From Sphingomonas hengshuiensis (lineage in GTDB: Bacteria; Pseudomonadota; Alphaproteobacteria; Sphingomonadales; Sphingomonadaceae), in assembly GCF_000935025.1 (NCBI RefSeq), contig NZ_CP010836.1:4216001-4280000 (forward strand): a stretch of 64,000 bases of DNA, given 5' to 3'. A program made the position numbers and the translations under genes. The notes below the pieces were generated by a model, which saw only the letters and a list, made by a program, of their open reading frames with translations, did not search any database and was not told where the DNA came from. Numbering within the stretch: position 1 is the stretch's first letter; each line of letters opens with the position of its first letter. This document shows, in pieces, positions 54,284 to 63,300 of the stretch.

Positions 54284-54796
54284 ATGGGATTGCTTCAAAA
54301 GCTGTTGCGGCGCTCCGATCGGGGCAGCGTACCGGTGTTGTACCGCGCCGTCGTCGAGCGCGGGCGCGCGGCGCATTGGTACGAAACGGGCGCGGTCCCC
54401 GACACGATCGACGGGCGATTCGACATGATCGCCGCGGTGCTCGCGGTGGTGCTGCTGCGGCTGGAACGCGAGCCCGAGGGGATCGCGCCCAGCACGGTGC
54501 TGGCCGAATGCTTTATCGAGGATATGGACGGGCAATTGCGCGAGATCGGAGTCGGCGACGTGGTGGTCGGCAAGCATATGGGCAAGATGATGGGAATGCT
54601 GGGCGGAAGGCTGGGGGCCTATCGCGACGGGCTTGCCAATGGAACTCTGGGGGCGGCAATCGTCCGCAACATCTATCGCAGCAACGCCCCCGCGCCCGCC
54701 GCGCTGGCGCATGTCGAGCAATCACTGACGGCGCTGGCGAAGGCGCTGTCTGCACAGCCGATCGTGGCGATCATCGCCGGGGAGCTGCCGCGATGA
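54284..54796 (+). CDS. Ubiquinol-cytochrome c reductase assembly chaperone (CBP3-like)
   Basis: A 170-residue protein of the ubiquinol-cytochrome C chaperone family. It shows MGLLQKLLRRSDRGSVPVLY, RAAHWYETGAVPDTIDGRFD, ECFIEDMDGQLREIGVGDVV and KHMGKMMGMLGGRLGAYRDG, the conserved blocks of the family. The mitochondrial relatives help cytochrome b assembly. I start at 54284, where the family consensus begins; an upstream frame adds 54 unrelated residues. Its stop overlaps the yceD-like gene by ATGA. Confidence 0.9.
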   Translation: MGLLQKLLRRSDRGSVPVLYRAVVERGRAAHWYETGAVPDTIDGRFDMIAAVLAVVLLRLEREPEGIAPSTVLAECFIEDMDGQLREIGVGDVVVGKHMGKMMGMLGGRLGAYRDGLANGTLGAAIVRNIYRSNAPAPAALAHVEQSLTALAKALSAQPIVAIIAGELPR

Positions 54797-55326
54797 CCCC
54801 CGAATTCCCCCGCCCGCAACGGCTCGACCAGATCGGCACCGGCGACAACCAGATCGTGCTGGCCGCCGACGCGGACGAACGCGCCGCGCTGGCCAAGCGA
54901 TTCGGGCTGCTGTCGCTGGAAGCCCTCGAATCGCGCTTCGTCCTGCGCCGCGAATCGCAGGGGATCGTCGCGCGCGGGCATGTCTCGGCGCGGGTGACGC
55001 AGGCCTGCGTCGCCACCGGCACGCCGCTTCCCGCCACGGTCGAGGAGGATTTCGCGATCCGCTTCCTTCCCGAACCCGCCGGCGGCAGCGTCGACGACGA
55101 AGTCGAATTGTCGGCGGACGAATGCGACATCGTCTTCTATACGGGCAACGCCATCGACCTGGGCGAAGCTGCGGCGGAGACGATGGCGCTCGCGCTCGAC
55201 CCCTTTCCGCGCAGCCCGCAAGCGGCTTCCGTGCTGAAGGCCGCAGGCGTGCTCAGCGAGGAGGAGGCGAAGCCGTTCGGCGCGCTCGCCGGATTGAAGG
55301 ACGCGCTCGCGAAGAAGGGTTCCTAG
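54793..55326 (+). CDS. DUF177 (YceD-like) protein
   Basis: A 177-residue YceD/DUF177 protein with RRESQGIVARGHVSARVTQA and CVATGTPLPATVEEDFAIRF, then DIVFYTGNAIDLGEAAAETM and ALALDPFPRSPQA. In other bacteria YceD is linked to 23S rRNA maturation and sits upstream of rpmF; rpmF is not next to it here. The ATG overlaps the previous stop by four bases. It converges with the next gene, the two stops overlapping by four bases (55323-55326). Confidence 0.88.
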   Translation: MTPEFPRPQRLDQIGTGDNQIVLAADADERAALAKRFGLLSLEALESRFVLRRESQGIVARGHVSARVTQACVATGTPLPATVEEDFAIRFLPEPAGGSVDDEVELSADECDIVFYTGNAIDLGEAAAETMALALDPFPRSPQAASVLKAAGVLSEEEAKPFGALAGLKDALAKKGS

Positions 55327-55595
55327 ATCTCGATCACTTCCCTGGTATCGCCGGGCTCTACGAAGCCGCGGATGATGGTCAGCATCCCCTCGGTCCCGAA
55401 CAGCTGGTAGAGCGTGAACAGCCCGCCCGCGAGCGCCCCGTCGAGCTGCCAGGAGAAGCGGTCCATGCGGCACCCCTCCATGTCGACGCCGGTGCCCGCA
55501 TATTTGAGCACCACGTCGCGGAAGGTGCAGTTGCGATAGCTGTTGCCGTCCAGCGTGACGGTGGTGCGTTCGAAAATCTGGTCCACATAGTCCAT
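55323..55595 (-). CDS. Small hypothetical protein
   Basis: A 90-residue protein (MDYVDQIFERTTVTLDGNSY, RNCTFRDVVLKYAGTGVDME, then SWQLDGALAGGLFTLYQLFG). The central repeats of short strands (YRNCTF, VVLKYAG) resemble a small right-handed beta-helix. I do not know its function. The start at 55595 fits where protein-like composition begins; a longer frame to 55760 is arginine-rich and unlikely. Convergent with the yceD-like gene. Confidence 0.65.
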   Translation of the reverse strand: MDYVDQIFERTTVTLDGNSYRNCTFRDVVLKYAGTGVDMEGCRMDRFSWQLDGALAGGLFTLYQLFGTEGMLTIIRGFVEPGDTREVIEI

Positions 55596-55689
55596 CGTGG
55601 CGGCCCCTAATCCGGTCTGGTGGCGCCGAAGCGCGGTTGCCCGTGCCCCAATCCACGCATTGGCGCGCTTGTCCAGCCGCGTTGCGCCG

Positions 55690-56343
55690 TCACCCCTCGG
55701 GCGCGAGCCCTTTGGCCAGCAGCGTCGCGACGGTCTCGGCGATCGCCTCCGGTGCCGCATCCTCGGCCCAGACGCTGTAGCGCAGCCCCAGGAACACGTT
55801 CATCCCCATGATCGCCCAGGCATGGACCTCGCCGACGTCGCTGCGCACTTCGCCGCGCGCCGCCGCGGCCTGGAGCCGGCGGGCGATGCGATCGGCGGTG
55901 GTCGCATAATGGAGCCGGAAACTCTCGGGATCGACGAATTCGGCCTCGTCGATGATCCGGTAGATTTCCTTGTGCGTCCGCGCAAAGCCGATGAACGCCG
56001 CCAGCGCGGCCTGTTCGGCGGCGATCTGGTCGGGCGCGCCCTTCAGCGCGGGGGCGACATGGTCGCGCACCTGGTCCGACATGTCGCGGACGAGCGCGCG
56101 GAACACCGCGTCCTTCGAATCGAAATAGGTGTAGAAGCTGCCCAGTGCGACGCCCGCGCGGCGGGTAATCCCGCTGATCGAGCCCTCGTGAAACCCCTTT
56201 TCGCCGAACTCGGCGGCGGCGGCATCGAGGATCGCGCGCAGCGTACGCCGCCCGCGTGCGGTGCGCGGCTCCTTGCCGGCGCTCGCGACGTCGCCGCCCT
56301 GTTCGGCCTGCGATGTGGCCTGGGTGCCACGCGCGCTAACCAT
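55690..56343 (-). CDS. TetR/AcrR-family transcriptional regulator
   Basis: A 217-residue TetR repressor. The helix-turn-helix is at residues 30-80 (ILDAAAAEFGEKGFHEGSIS, then GITRRAGVALGSFYTYFDSK). The ligand domain has FARTHKEIYRIIDEAEFVDP. GGGGAG is upstream of the ATG. The gene is divergent from a TonB receptor; a perfect inverted repeat at 56371-56391 between them is its probable operator. FadR-type members respond to acyl-CoA-like ligands; the ligand here is unknown. Confidence 0.9.
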   Translation of the reverse strand: MVSARGTQATSQAEQGGDVASAGKEPRTARGRRTLRAILDAAAAEFGEKGFHEGSISGITRRAGVALGSFYTYFDSKDAVFRALVRDMSDQVRDHVAPALKGAPDQIAAEQAALAAFIGFARTHKEIYRIIDEAEFVDPESFRLHYATTADRIARRLQAAAARGEVRSDVGEVHAWAIMGMNVFLGLRYSVWAEDAAPEAIAETVATLLAKGLAPEG

Positions 56344-56370
56344 TTCGCCTCTCCCCTTTCGATCCGAAGT

Positions 56371-56391
56371 TGAAACCCGGTTCAGGTTTCA
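56371..56391 (+). promoter_or_regulatory. TetR operator candidate
   Basis: TGAAACC (56371-56377) and its perfect complement GGTTTCA (56385-56391) enclose 7 bases. It also contains TGAA-N6-TTCA. The position between the divergent TetR and TonB receptor genes would let the repressor control both. Confidence 0.7.
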
Positions 56392-56460
56392 GTATAGCCT
56401 CTGTCAACCGCACACAACCCGCCACCAAGGACGGGCCGAAATCGGGGGAGGAACGCACTG

Positions 56461-58815
56461 ATGTCTGCACGGATACCATCTGCTCGCACGTTTTTGTCCA
56501 CTGGCGCCGCACTAGTGGCGCTGGGGGCGGCGCCCGCCTTCGCACAGGACGCGACTGCAGCCTATGACGCGCAAGCCGACGCCGCCGCCGATCAGGCCGA
56601 CGGCGAGATCGTCGTCACTGCGCGCCGCCGCGAAGAGCGCCTGCTCGACGTGCCGACCGCCGTCACCGCGCTGAGTGCCGCGACGCTCGACCAGCGCGGC
56701 GCGGTCGACCTGACCGACATCCAGAATTTCACGCCCAACACCACGCTCAAAAGCGCGCGCGGGACCAATTCGACGCTCGCCGCCTTCATCCGCGGCGTCG
56801 GCCAGCAGGACCCGGTGCCGGGGTTCGAGGCGGGGATCGGCATCTATCTCGACGATGTCTATCTCAACCGTCCCCAGGCGGCGGTACTCGATATCTATGA
56901 CGTCGAGCGCATCGAAGTGCTGCGCGGGCCGCAGGGCACGCTGTACGGGCGCAACACGATCGGCGGCGCGGTCAAATATGTGACCAAGAAGCTCGCCGAC
57001 GTGCCGACGCTGTCGGTGCGTGGCGCCTATGGATCGTACAACCAGGCCGATGTGGTCGTCAGCGCGTCGCTGCCGCTGGGTTCCGGTTTCAAGTTCGGCG
57101 TGGGCGGCGCGCGGCTGACGCGCGACGGCTTTGGCGAGAACAAGACGCTGGGCATCGACAATTATAACAAGGACCTATGGGCGGCACGCGGCACGCTCGA
57201 GTTCGAAACCCCCGATGCGCGCATGTCGATCCGGCTGACCGGCGACTATACCCATGACAAGTCGAACGCGCGCAATGGCCACCGGCTGTTCGCGGGGCTG
57301 CTCACCGGCTCCCCGTCGCTGGGCAATGTCTATGATACCAATGCGGGCCTGCGGAATCCGGAGAACGATATCGAGGCGGGCGGTATCTCGATGACCGTCA
57401 ACGCCGAACTGAGCGACCGCATCACGCTGCGCAGCATCAGCGCCTATCGCGAGGACACGTCCTACACCCCGATCGACTTCGATTCGACGCCCTCGGTCGA
57501 TGTCGACGTTCCGGCGGTGTACAAGAACGACCAGACCAGCCAGGAATTCCAGCTCCTCTACAATAGTGAGAAGCTCAACGGCCTGTTCGGCTATTATTAT
57601 CTGGGCGCAAAGGCGACGACCGGGTTCGGCGTGCTGCTGTCGACCACGCTGGCGGGGCTGAACGCCTATACGGCGGGCGATGTGCGGACCGAGACGCATT
57701 CGGTCTATGGCGACTTCACCTACGACATCACGCCGCAGTTCAGCCTGACCGTGGGCGGTCGCTATACCTGGGACCAGCGCCAGTCGCGGGTGTTCAAGGC
57801 GAATTATATCGGGCTGACCAGCGAGTTCGGCGGCACTCCGATCGCGTTCGGCAATCCTTCCACCGATTTCCGCGGCACCGCCAATTTCAAGCGCTTCACC
57901 CCGCGGGCAACGCTCAGCTTCAAGCCGACCGAGAACCACATGCTCTATGCCTCCTATTCGGAAGGCTTCAAGGGCGGCGGCTTCGATCCGCGCGGCTCGG
58001 GCACCTCGGCGCCGATCAGCAATGTCGCGGCAGGGCGCACCTACCAGGACATCTATAACTACCTGTCCTTCGATCCCGAAACGGTGAAGAGCTATGAGAT
58101 CGGGTGGAAGGGATCGGCATTCGATCGCCGTCTTACCTGGGCGCTCGACGGCTTCTATTCAAACTATAGCGATGTCCAGATCCCCGGATCGGTCGGCTGC
58201 CTGGTCGGCGGGGTCCAGACCTTTTGCGGGATCACCACCAATGCGGCGAAGGCCGATATCAAGGGCGTAGAGCTGGAGAGCAACGCCGTGCTCGCGCGCG
58301 GCTTCGCGGGGCCGGGATCGAATCTGAGCTTCACCGGATCGCTCGGCTATATCGACGCCAAGTATAAGCGCTTCATCGGGCCGACCGGCGTCGACATCGC
58401 CAATGTCCGCGTGTTCCAGAACACCCCCGAATGGAACCTCACCGGCACGCTCGGCGCCGCGCTGCCGGTGGCGAGCGGCCAGCTCACGCTGAACGGCACC
58501 GCCGCCTATCGGAGCCTGACCCACCAGTTCGAATTCGCGAGCCCGTTCCTCGACCAGCCGGGCTATACGCTGTTCGACGCGAACCTGACCTACAGCTTCG
58601 CCGAGGGCCGCTATACGATCGGCATCCACGGCAAGAACCTGACCGGCGAGACGTACAAGATCGGCGGATACCAGTATATTTCCAGCACCATCGCGGGCGT
58701 GCCGATCAAGAACGCCTCGGGCGGATACACGCCGACGCTGGGCAAGGAAGGGATCGCCACCGCCTTCTACGGCAATCCACGCCAGATTTTCGCGACGTTC
58801 GGCGTGAAGTTCTGA
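56461..58815 (+). CDS. TonB-dependent receptor
   Basis: A 784-residue outer-membrane receptor. A signal peptide ends near AFAQD (residue 29); a TonB-box-like EIVVTARRREERLLDVP follows. The plug contains IRGVGQQDPVPGFEAGIGIY, LDDVYLNRPQA and DVERIEVLRGPQGTLYGRNT. The barrel ends TFGVKF. GGAGGA lies seven bases before the ATG. A TetR gene is divergent and an MFS transporter follows after a repeat, so a chain from outer to inner membrane transport of one compound is plausible. The receptor belongs to the common sphingomonad pesticin-receptor-like class; its ligand is unknown. Confidence 0.92.
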   Translation: MSARIPSARTFLSTGAALVALGAAPAFAQDATAAYDAQADAAADQADGEIVVTARRREERLLDVPTAVTALSAATLDQRGAVDLTDIQNFTPNTTLKSARGTNSTLAAFIRGVGQQDPVPGFEAGIGIYLDDVYLNRPQAAVLDIYDVERIEVLRGPQGTLYGRNTIGGAVKYVTKKLADVPTLSVRGAYGSYNQADVVVSASLPLGSGFKFGVGGARLTRDGFGENKTLGIDNYNKDLWAARGTLEFETPDARMSIRLTGDYTHDKSNARNGHRLFAGLLTGSPSLGNVYDTNAGLRNPENDIEAGGISMTVNAELSDRITLRSISAYREDTSYTPIDFDSTPSVDVDVPAVYKNDQTSQEFQLLYNSEKLNGLFGYYYLGAKATTGFGVLLSTTLAGLNAYTAGDVRTETHSVYGDFTYDITPQFSLTVGGRYTWDQRQSRVFKANYIGLTSEFGGTPIAFGNPSTDFRGTANFKRFTPRATLSFKPTENHMLYASYSEGFKGGGFDPRGSGTSAPISNVAAGRTYQDIYNYLSFDPETVKSYEIGWKGSAFDRRLTWALDGFYSNYSDVQIPGSVGCLVGGVQTFCGITTNAAKADIKGVELESNAVLARGFAGPGSNLSFTGSLGYIDAKYKRFIGPTGVDIANVRVFQNTPEWNLTGTLGAALPVASGQLTLNGTAAYRSLTHQFEFASPFLDQPGYTLFDANLTYSFAEGRYTIGIHGKNLTGETYKIGGYQYISSTIAGVPIKNASGGYTPTLGKEGIATAFYGNPRQIFATFGVKF

Positions 58816-58829
58816 TCGCGGCTCGATCG

Positions 58830-58919
58830 CCCTCACCCTTCCCACCGCCTTTGGCGGCGGGCCCCTTCCCTCTCCCGTCGGGAGAGGGAGGGAGGCGCGA
58901 AGCGCCGGAAGGGTGAGGG
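58830..58919. repeat. Palindromic intergenic repeat (REP/MITE-like), possible terminator
   Basis: Arms CCCTCACCCTTCC (58830-58842) and its exact complement (58907-58919) enclose about 64 bases that contain further inverted segments (CCCTCTCCC-GTC-GGGAGAGGG around 58868-58888). It follows the TonB receptor stop by 15 bases. Elements of this form are dispersed in many alphaproteobacterial genomes; it could end transcription. Confidence 0.8.
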
Positions 58920-58972
58920 TGACCCGCTCGCCCACTGGCGCCTCGGCGTCGATCGCGGCAAAGGATTCCCCG

Positions 58973-60220
58973 ATGCAGCCCGCCCGCCCTTCCGCCCCGC
59001 GCGGCATCGTCCTGGCGATGCTGCTGCTGGTCTATATCTTCAACTTCCTCGACCGGCAGATCCTCAGCATCCTCGCCCAGCCGGTAAAGGCCGATCTCGG
59101 CCTGGACGACGCCCAGCTCGGGATGCTCGGCGGGCTCGCCTTTGCCGTGCTCTATTCGACGCTCGCGATTCCGCTGGCGCTGCTCGCCGACCGCACGAGC
59201 CGGAGCTGGGTCATCACTGTGTCGCTCGCGGTATGGAGCGCGTTCACGGCGCTGTGCGGGACGGCGCAGAGCTTCACCTCGATGTTCCTGTTCCGCCTCG
59301 GCGTCGGCGTCGGCGAGGCGGGGGGCGTCGCGCCCAGCTATGCGCTGATCGGCGATGCCTATCCGCCCGAGCGGCGCGCGCGGGCGCTGTCGATCTATTC
59401 GCTCGGCATACCGCTCGGCTCGGCGGGCGGCGCACTGCTGGGCGGGTATATCGCGCAGACCGTGGAGTGGCGCACGGCGTTCCTGGTCGTGGGGGTGCTG
59501 GGCCTGCTCGTCGCCATCCCGTTCAAGCTGATCGTCCGCGATCCGCCGCGCAGGGCGGTCCCGGCGGGGCAGGTGCCGATCTGGCACGTGTTCGGCATCC
59601 TCGCCGTCAAGCCCAGCTTCTGGCTGCTCGCCTTCGGCGCGGCGGCGGGATCGATGTGCGGCTATGGCGTCGCCTTCTGGTTGCCCAGCATGGTGATGCG
59701 CAGCTTCGGGCTCAATCTCGGCCAGGTCGGCCAGTTCTTCGGCGCGCTGCTGCTCACCGGCGGGGTTGCGGGGATATTGCTCGGCGGCTGGCTGGGGGAC
59801 CGGATGGGTGGCCGGAACAAGCGCTGGTACGCGCTCGCCCCGGCGCTTTGCTATGTCGCGGGCACGCCGCTGTTCATCGCCGGCGTGCTGGCGGGAAGCT
59901 GGCAGGCGGCGTTCGCGTTGTTCGTGCTGCCCCAGGCGCTGGTCTATGTGTGGCTCGGCCCGGTGCTCACCGCGGTCCAGCACCTCGTTCCTGCGCATAT
60001 GCGCGCCACGGCCTCCGCCTGCTTCCTGCTGATCAACAATTTGATCGGGCTGGGGCTGGGAAGCTGGGTCGTGGGCTCGCTGTCCAAGGCGCTGACCCCC
60101 GCTTATGGCGCCGCCGACGGCCTGCGCTATGCGATCGCCACCGGGCTGTGCCTGTATCTGGTCGCAGGCGCGCTGATGGCGCTGGCGAGCCGCAAGCTGG
60201 CGAGCGACTGGGTGGCGTAG
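58973..60220 (+). CDS. MFS transporter (spinster-like)
   Basis: A 415-residue membrane transporter with twelve predicted helices. Marks are LLLVYIFNFLDRQILSILAQ at the first helix, PLALLADRTSRSWVI (loop 2-3), GVGVGEAGGVAPSYALIGD in helix 4 and GGWLGDRMGGRNKRWY (loop 8-9). The FNFLDRQ opening is usual for the spinster-like group common next to TonB receptors in sphingomonads. The start at 58973 is the first Met with a sensible N-terminus; a frame from 58913 begins inside the palindromic repeat. Confidence 0.88.
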   Translation: MQPARPSAPRGIVLAMLLLVYIFNFLDRQILSILAQPVKADLGLDDAQLGMLGGLAFAVLYSTLAIPLALLADRTSRSWVITVSLAVWSAFTALCGTAQSFTSMFLFRLGVGVGEAGGVAPSYALIGDAYPPERRARALSIYSLGIPLGSAGGALLGGYIAQTVEWRTAFLVVGVLGLLVAIPFKLIVRDPPRRAVPAGQVPIWHVFGILAVKPSFWLLAFGAAAGSMCGYGVAFWLPSMVMRSFGLNLGQVGQFFGALLLTGGVAGILLGGWLGDRMGGRNKRWYALAPALCYVAGTPLFIAGVLAGSWQAAFALFVLPQALVYVWLGPVLTAVQHLVPAHMRATASACFLLINNLIGLGLGSWVVGSLSKALTPAYGAADGLRYAIATGLCLYLVAGALMALASRKLASDWVA

Positions 60221-60229
60221 CGCGCCGCC

Positions 60230-61801
60230 CTATCGCTCGCGGGTCGCGGCGAACTTCACCTTGGTATAGCGGTCGGCGATATAGCCGACTTCCCACGCCG
60301 ATTTTGCCATGAACACCGGGTTGCCGTCGCGGTCCTTGGCCATCGCGCCGCGATTGAGCCCCATGAATTCCTGCAAATCCTTGGGGTCCTCGCTCGAAAT
60401 CCAGCGCGCGGTTTCGAACGGCGCCATTTCGAGCCCCGCCGCGACCTTATACTCCGCCTCCAGCCGGCTGAGCAGCACTTCGAGCTGGAGCTGGCCGACC
60501 ACGCCGATGATCCAGTTCGAGCCGATATCGGGATAGAAAACCTGGGTCACGCCCTCTTCGGCCATGTCGTCGAGCGCCTTGCGGAGCTGCTTGGTCTTGG
60601 TCGGGTCCTTCAGCGCGACGCGGCGCAGGATTTCGGGGGCGAAATTGGGCAGCCCGGTGAAGCGCACATCGGCGCGCTCGCTCAGTGTGTCGCCGACGCG
60701 CAGCACGCCGTGGTTGGGGATGCCGATGATATCGCCCGGATAGGCCTCGTCCGCCAGCTCGCGCTCACGGGCGAAGAACAGGATCGGCGAATGGATCGCG
60801 ATCGGCTTGCCGTGCCCGGTCGGGGTCAGCTTCATGCCGCGCTTGAACACCCCCGAGCACAGCCGCATGAACGCGATACGATCGCGGTGATTGGGGTCCA
60901 TGTTCGCCTGGACCTTGAACACGAAGCCCGTGACTTCGTCGCGGCTGGGCGCGACCGGCTCGGGCTCGGCGGGCTGGGTGCGGGGCGGCGGCGCAAAGGC
61001 GGCGATGGCGTTGATCAGCGAATCGACGCCGAACTCCTTGAGCGCGGAGCCGAAATAGACCGGGGTCAGGTCGCCGCCCTGATAGGCCTCGACGCTGAAC
61101 GGCTCGTACCCGGCCATCGCCAGCTCGGCATCCTCGCGCAGCTTGGCGACGCCCTCTGCCGAGAGGATCTCGTCGAGCTTCGGATCGTCGAGCCCGGTCG
61201 TCTCCACAACCTTGCCCTGAAACTCGCGGCTTCCGCCCTCGGGCAGCAGCAGGCGGTTGGCGACCAGGTCGTAAATCCCCTCGAACTCGCCGCCCATGCC
61301 CACCGGCCAGGTCATCGGCACCACGTCAAGCGCGAGCATGTCGGCGATCTCGTCGAGCGTCTCGAACACCGGGCGGCCTTCGCGGTCGACCTTGTTGACG
61401 AAGGTGATGATCGGCACGTTGCGCAACCGGCAGACTTCGAACAGCTTCCGGGTCTGCGGCTCGATGCCCTTGGCGGCGTCGATCACCATCACCGCCGAAT
61501 CGACGGCGGTCAGCGTGCGATAGGTGTCCTCGCTGAAATCCTCATGCCCCGGCGTATCGAGCAGGTTGAAAGTAATCCCCTCACGCTCGAACGTCATTAC
61601 GCTGGACGTGACCGAGATGCCGCGCTGCTGCTCGATCTTCATCCAGTCGGAGCGCGCGCGGCGGGCCTGGCCGCGCGCCTTGACCTCGCCGGCAAGATGG
61701 ATCGCGCCGCCGAACAGCAACAGCTTTTCGGTCAGCGTGGTCTTGCCCGCATCGGGATGCGAGATGATCGCGAAGGTACGACGGTCGGAAACGGAAGCCA
61801 T
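60230..61801 (-). CDS. prfC: Peptide chain release factor 3
   Basis: A 523-residue GTPase that recycles release factors RF1 and RF2 from the ribosome. GTP motifs are ISHPDAGKTTLTEKLL (P-loop), DTPGHEDFSEDTYRTLTAVD (switch II) and FVNKVDRE (NKxD). Family-specific ARRARSDWMKIEQQRGISVT and the C-terminal QLQLEVLLSRLEAEY are present. Length matches RF3. It converges with the MFS gene, ten bases apart. Confidence 0.95.
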   Translation of the reverse strand: MASVSDRRTFAIISHPDAGKTTLTEKLLLFGGAIHLAGEVKARGQARRARSDWMKIEQQRGISVTSSVMTFEREGITFNLLDTPGHEDFSEDTYRTLTAVDSAVMVIDAAKGIEPQTRKLFEVCRLRNVPIITFVNKVDREGRPVFETLDEIADMLALDVVPMTWPVGMGGEFEGIYDLVANRLLLPEGGSREFQGKVVETTGLDDPKLDEILSAEGVAKLREDAELAMAGYEPFSVEAYQGGDLTPVYFGSALKEFGVDSLINAIAAFAPPPRTQPAEPEPVAPSRDEVTGFVFKVQANMDPNHRDRIAFMRLCSGVFKRGMKLTPTGHGKPIAIHSPILFFARERELADEAYPGDIIGIPNHGVLRVGDTLSERADVRFTGLPNFAPEILRRVALKDPTKTKQLRKALDDMAEEGVTQVFYPDIGSNWIIGVVGQLQLEVLLSRLEAEYKVAAGLEMAPFETARWISSEDPKDLQEFMGLNRGAMAKDRDGNPVFMAKSAWEVGYIADRYTKVKFAATRER

Positions 61802-61819
61802 GCCGCGCGCCCTAGCGGG

Positions 61820-62683
61820 TTACACGCGCAGCGTCACCTCCATGCTGAAGGTCCGCGCGGCGCCGGGCGCCAGCCGCAGCATGCCCGGCTTGTCCCAAAT
61901 CTCACCGTCGAACCCCACCGGGTCGGCATGGCCCTGCCATGGCTCGATACACACGAAGCGCGCGCCGGCTTTGCTCCAGATCGCGAGGCTCGGCATGTCG
62001 GGAAAGGCGAAGTCGAGCTGTGGCCCCTCCGGGGCGCCATAGGACAGCGCGCGGCTGGCGGGCGCCTGCCACACCAGTGCATCCTGCGCGAACAGGTCGT
62101 CGTGCAGCGCCAGCGTGTCGCCCTCGACCGGGCTTGGTCGAGTCGCGGGGCCGATCAGCCCGCCTTGAATCGCGTTGAGCGCTCCGGGTTCGGGGTGGGC
62201 GAACCGGATGCGGTGCGCTTCCTTCGCCCCGCCGCCCGGCAATGGCCACGCAAAGGCGGGGTGGAAGCCGAAGCTGGCGGGCATGTCGACGTCGCCGGTA
62301 TTAGTCACGGTGATCGCCATGCGCAGCGTCGCGCCCGTGAGCGCATAGGCCGCATCAAGCGCGAAGGCGAAGGGATAGACCGCCCGCGTCGCCTCGTCGT
62401 CGGTCAGGCGGAACAGCACGCGATCCGCCGCCTGCTCGACCAGCGCGAAATCGCGGCGCCGTGCGAAGCCGTGCTGCGGCAGGGGGTATTCGGTGTCCCC
62501 GATCCGGTATCGATCCCCCGCAAGCCGCCCGACGATCGGGAACAGCAGCGGCGCCCGACCCGCCCAATAGGCCGGGTCGGCATCGGTCATCAGCTCGCGC
62601 CCCGCCGAATCGCGCAGCGACGAGAGTTCGGCGCCGAGCGGGTTGATGGTCGCCCTCAGCGCGTCCGATTCGATCGCAATCAT
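61820..62683 (-). CDS. Aldose 1-epimerase family protein (LacX-like)
   Basis: A 287-residue galactose mutarotase-fold protein with IESDALRATINPLGAELSSL, FPIVGRL, EYPLPQHGFARRRDF and FGFHPAFAWPLPG holding the catalytic His, then FVCIEPWQGHADP with the catalytic Glu. It converts anomers of a sugar; the LacX-like subgroup has uncertain substrates. I start at 62683, where the ATG overlaps the cytochrome b561 stop by ATGA; an upstream frame to 62995 is out-of-family. Confidence 0.88.
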   Translation of the reverse strand: MIAIESDALRATINPLGAELSSLRDSAGRELMTDADPAYWAGRAPLLFPIVGRLAGDRYRIGDTEYPLPQHGFARRRDFALVEQAADRVLFRLTDDEATRAVYPFAFALDAAYALTGATLRMAITVTNTGDVDMPASFGFHPAFAWPLPGGGAKEAHRIRFAHPEPGALNAIQGGLIGPATRPSPVEGDTLALHDDLFAQDALVWQAPASRALSYGAPEGPQLDFAFPDMPSLAIWSKAGARFVCIEPWQGHADPVGFDGEIWDKPGMLRLAPGAARTFSMEVTLRV

Positions 62684-63279
62684 CGCGCGAGCGGCGCCTT
62701 CACCCACGGCGCCATCCGCACCAGCACGCGATCGCGGACATGATAATGGTGGTAGAGCGCGGCAAGCGCATGGCCGAACGCCAGCACCACGATGATCCAG
62801 CCGACCAATTCGTGCCGCTCCATCATCATATGATGCTCCTCGCGGCTCCATGCGGCGAAGGGCGGTTGGAGCAGCAGCCCGAAGAAATTGAGCGGCTTGC
62901 CCTCGGACCAGCGCCCGATCCAGCCGAGCACCGCCTCCGCTGCGAGCAGCAAATAGAGCAGGCCATGGACGGCACGCGCGGCGATCGTCTGCCATCCCGC
63001 CGTCAGCGGTGCGACGCGGTGGCCGGGGAGCAGCCGCCAGACCAGCCGGGCGACGATCACTGCGGTCAGCAGCACGCCCAGCGACATATGCGTGATCACC
63101 AGGAAGCGATGCGTCGGGCGATCGAACCAGCCCCAGGTCTGCGCGGTGACGAACTGCGCGATGACCAATGCGGCGGTCGCCCAGTGGAGCGCTATCGATA
63201 CCCGGTCATAATGCATCGCATCGTCGCCCTCGGCGATCCCCGCAACGCTGTCGATCACGGCTTCGGTCCCACGGTCCAT
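62680..63279 (-). CDS. Cytochrome b561 family protein
   Basis: A 199-residue, four-helix inner-membrane dihaem cytochrome. Haem-ligand histidines lie in VSIALHWATAALVIAQFV, VITHMSLGVLLTAVIVA, ARAVHGLLYLLLAAEAVLG and FGHALAALYHHYHV. It moves electrons from quinol or superoxide in related proteins. The ATG at 63279 has GGGGGA six bases upstream, but most relatives begin near the Met 21 codons later (MHYDRVSIALHW), so the true start could be at 63216. Confidence 0.85.
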   Translation of the reverse strand: MDRGTEAVIDSVAGIAEGDDAMHYDRVSIALHWATAALVIAQFVTAQTWGWFDRPTHRFLVITHMSLGVLLTAVIVARLVWRLLPGHRVAPLTAGWQTIAARAVHGLLYLLLAAEAVLGWIGRWSEGKPLNFFGLLLQPPFAAWSREEHHMMMERHELVGWIIVVLAFGHALAALYHHYHVRDRVLVRMAPWVKAPLAR

Positions 63280-63300
63280 GCGCATTCCCCCGGTGTTCGT

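Noticed and set aside
58706..59998. A 430-codon minus-strand frame opposite the MFS transporter
   Set aside because: Low-complexity charged sequence, no start signal, and opposite a clear membrane protein.
60710..62743. A 677-codon plus-strand frame
   Set aside because: It lies opposite prfC and the epimerase gene, both well supported; composition is that of an antisense shadow.
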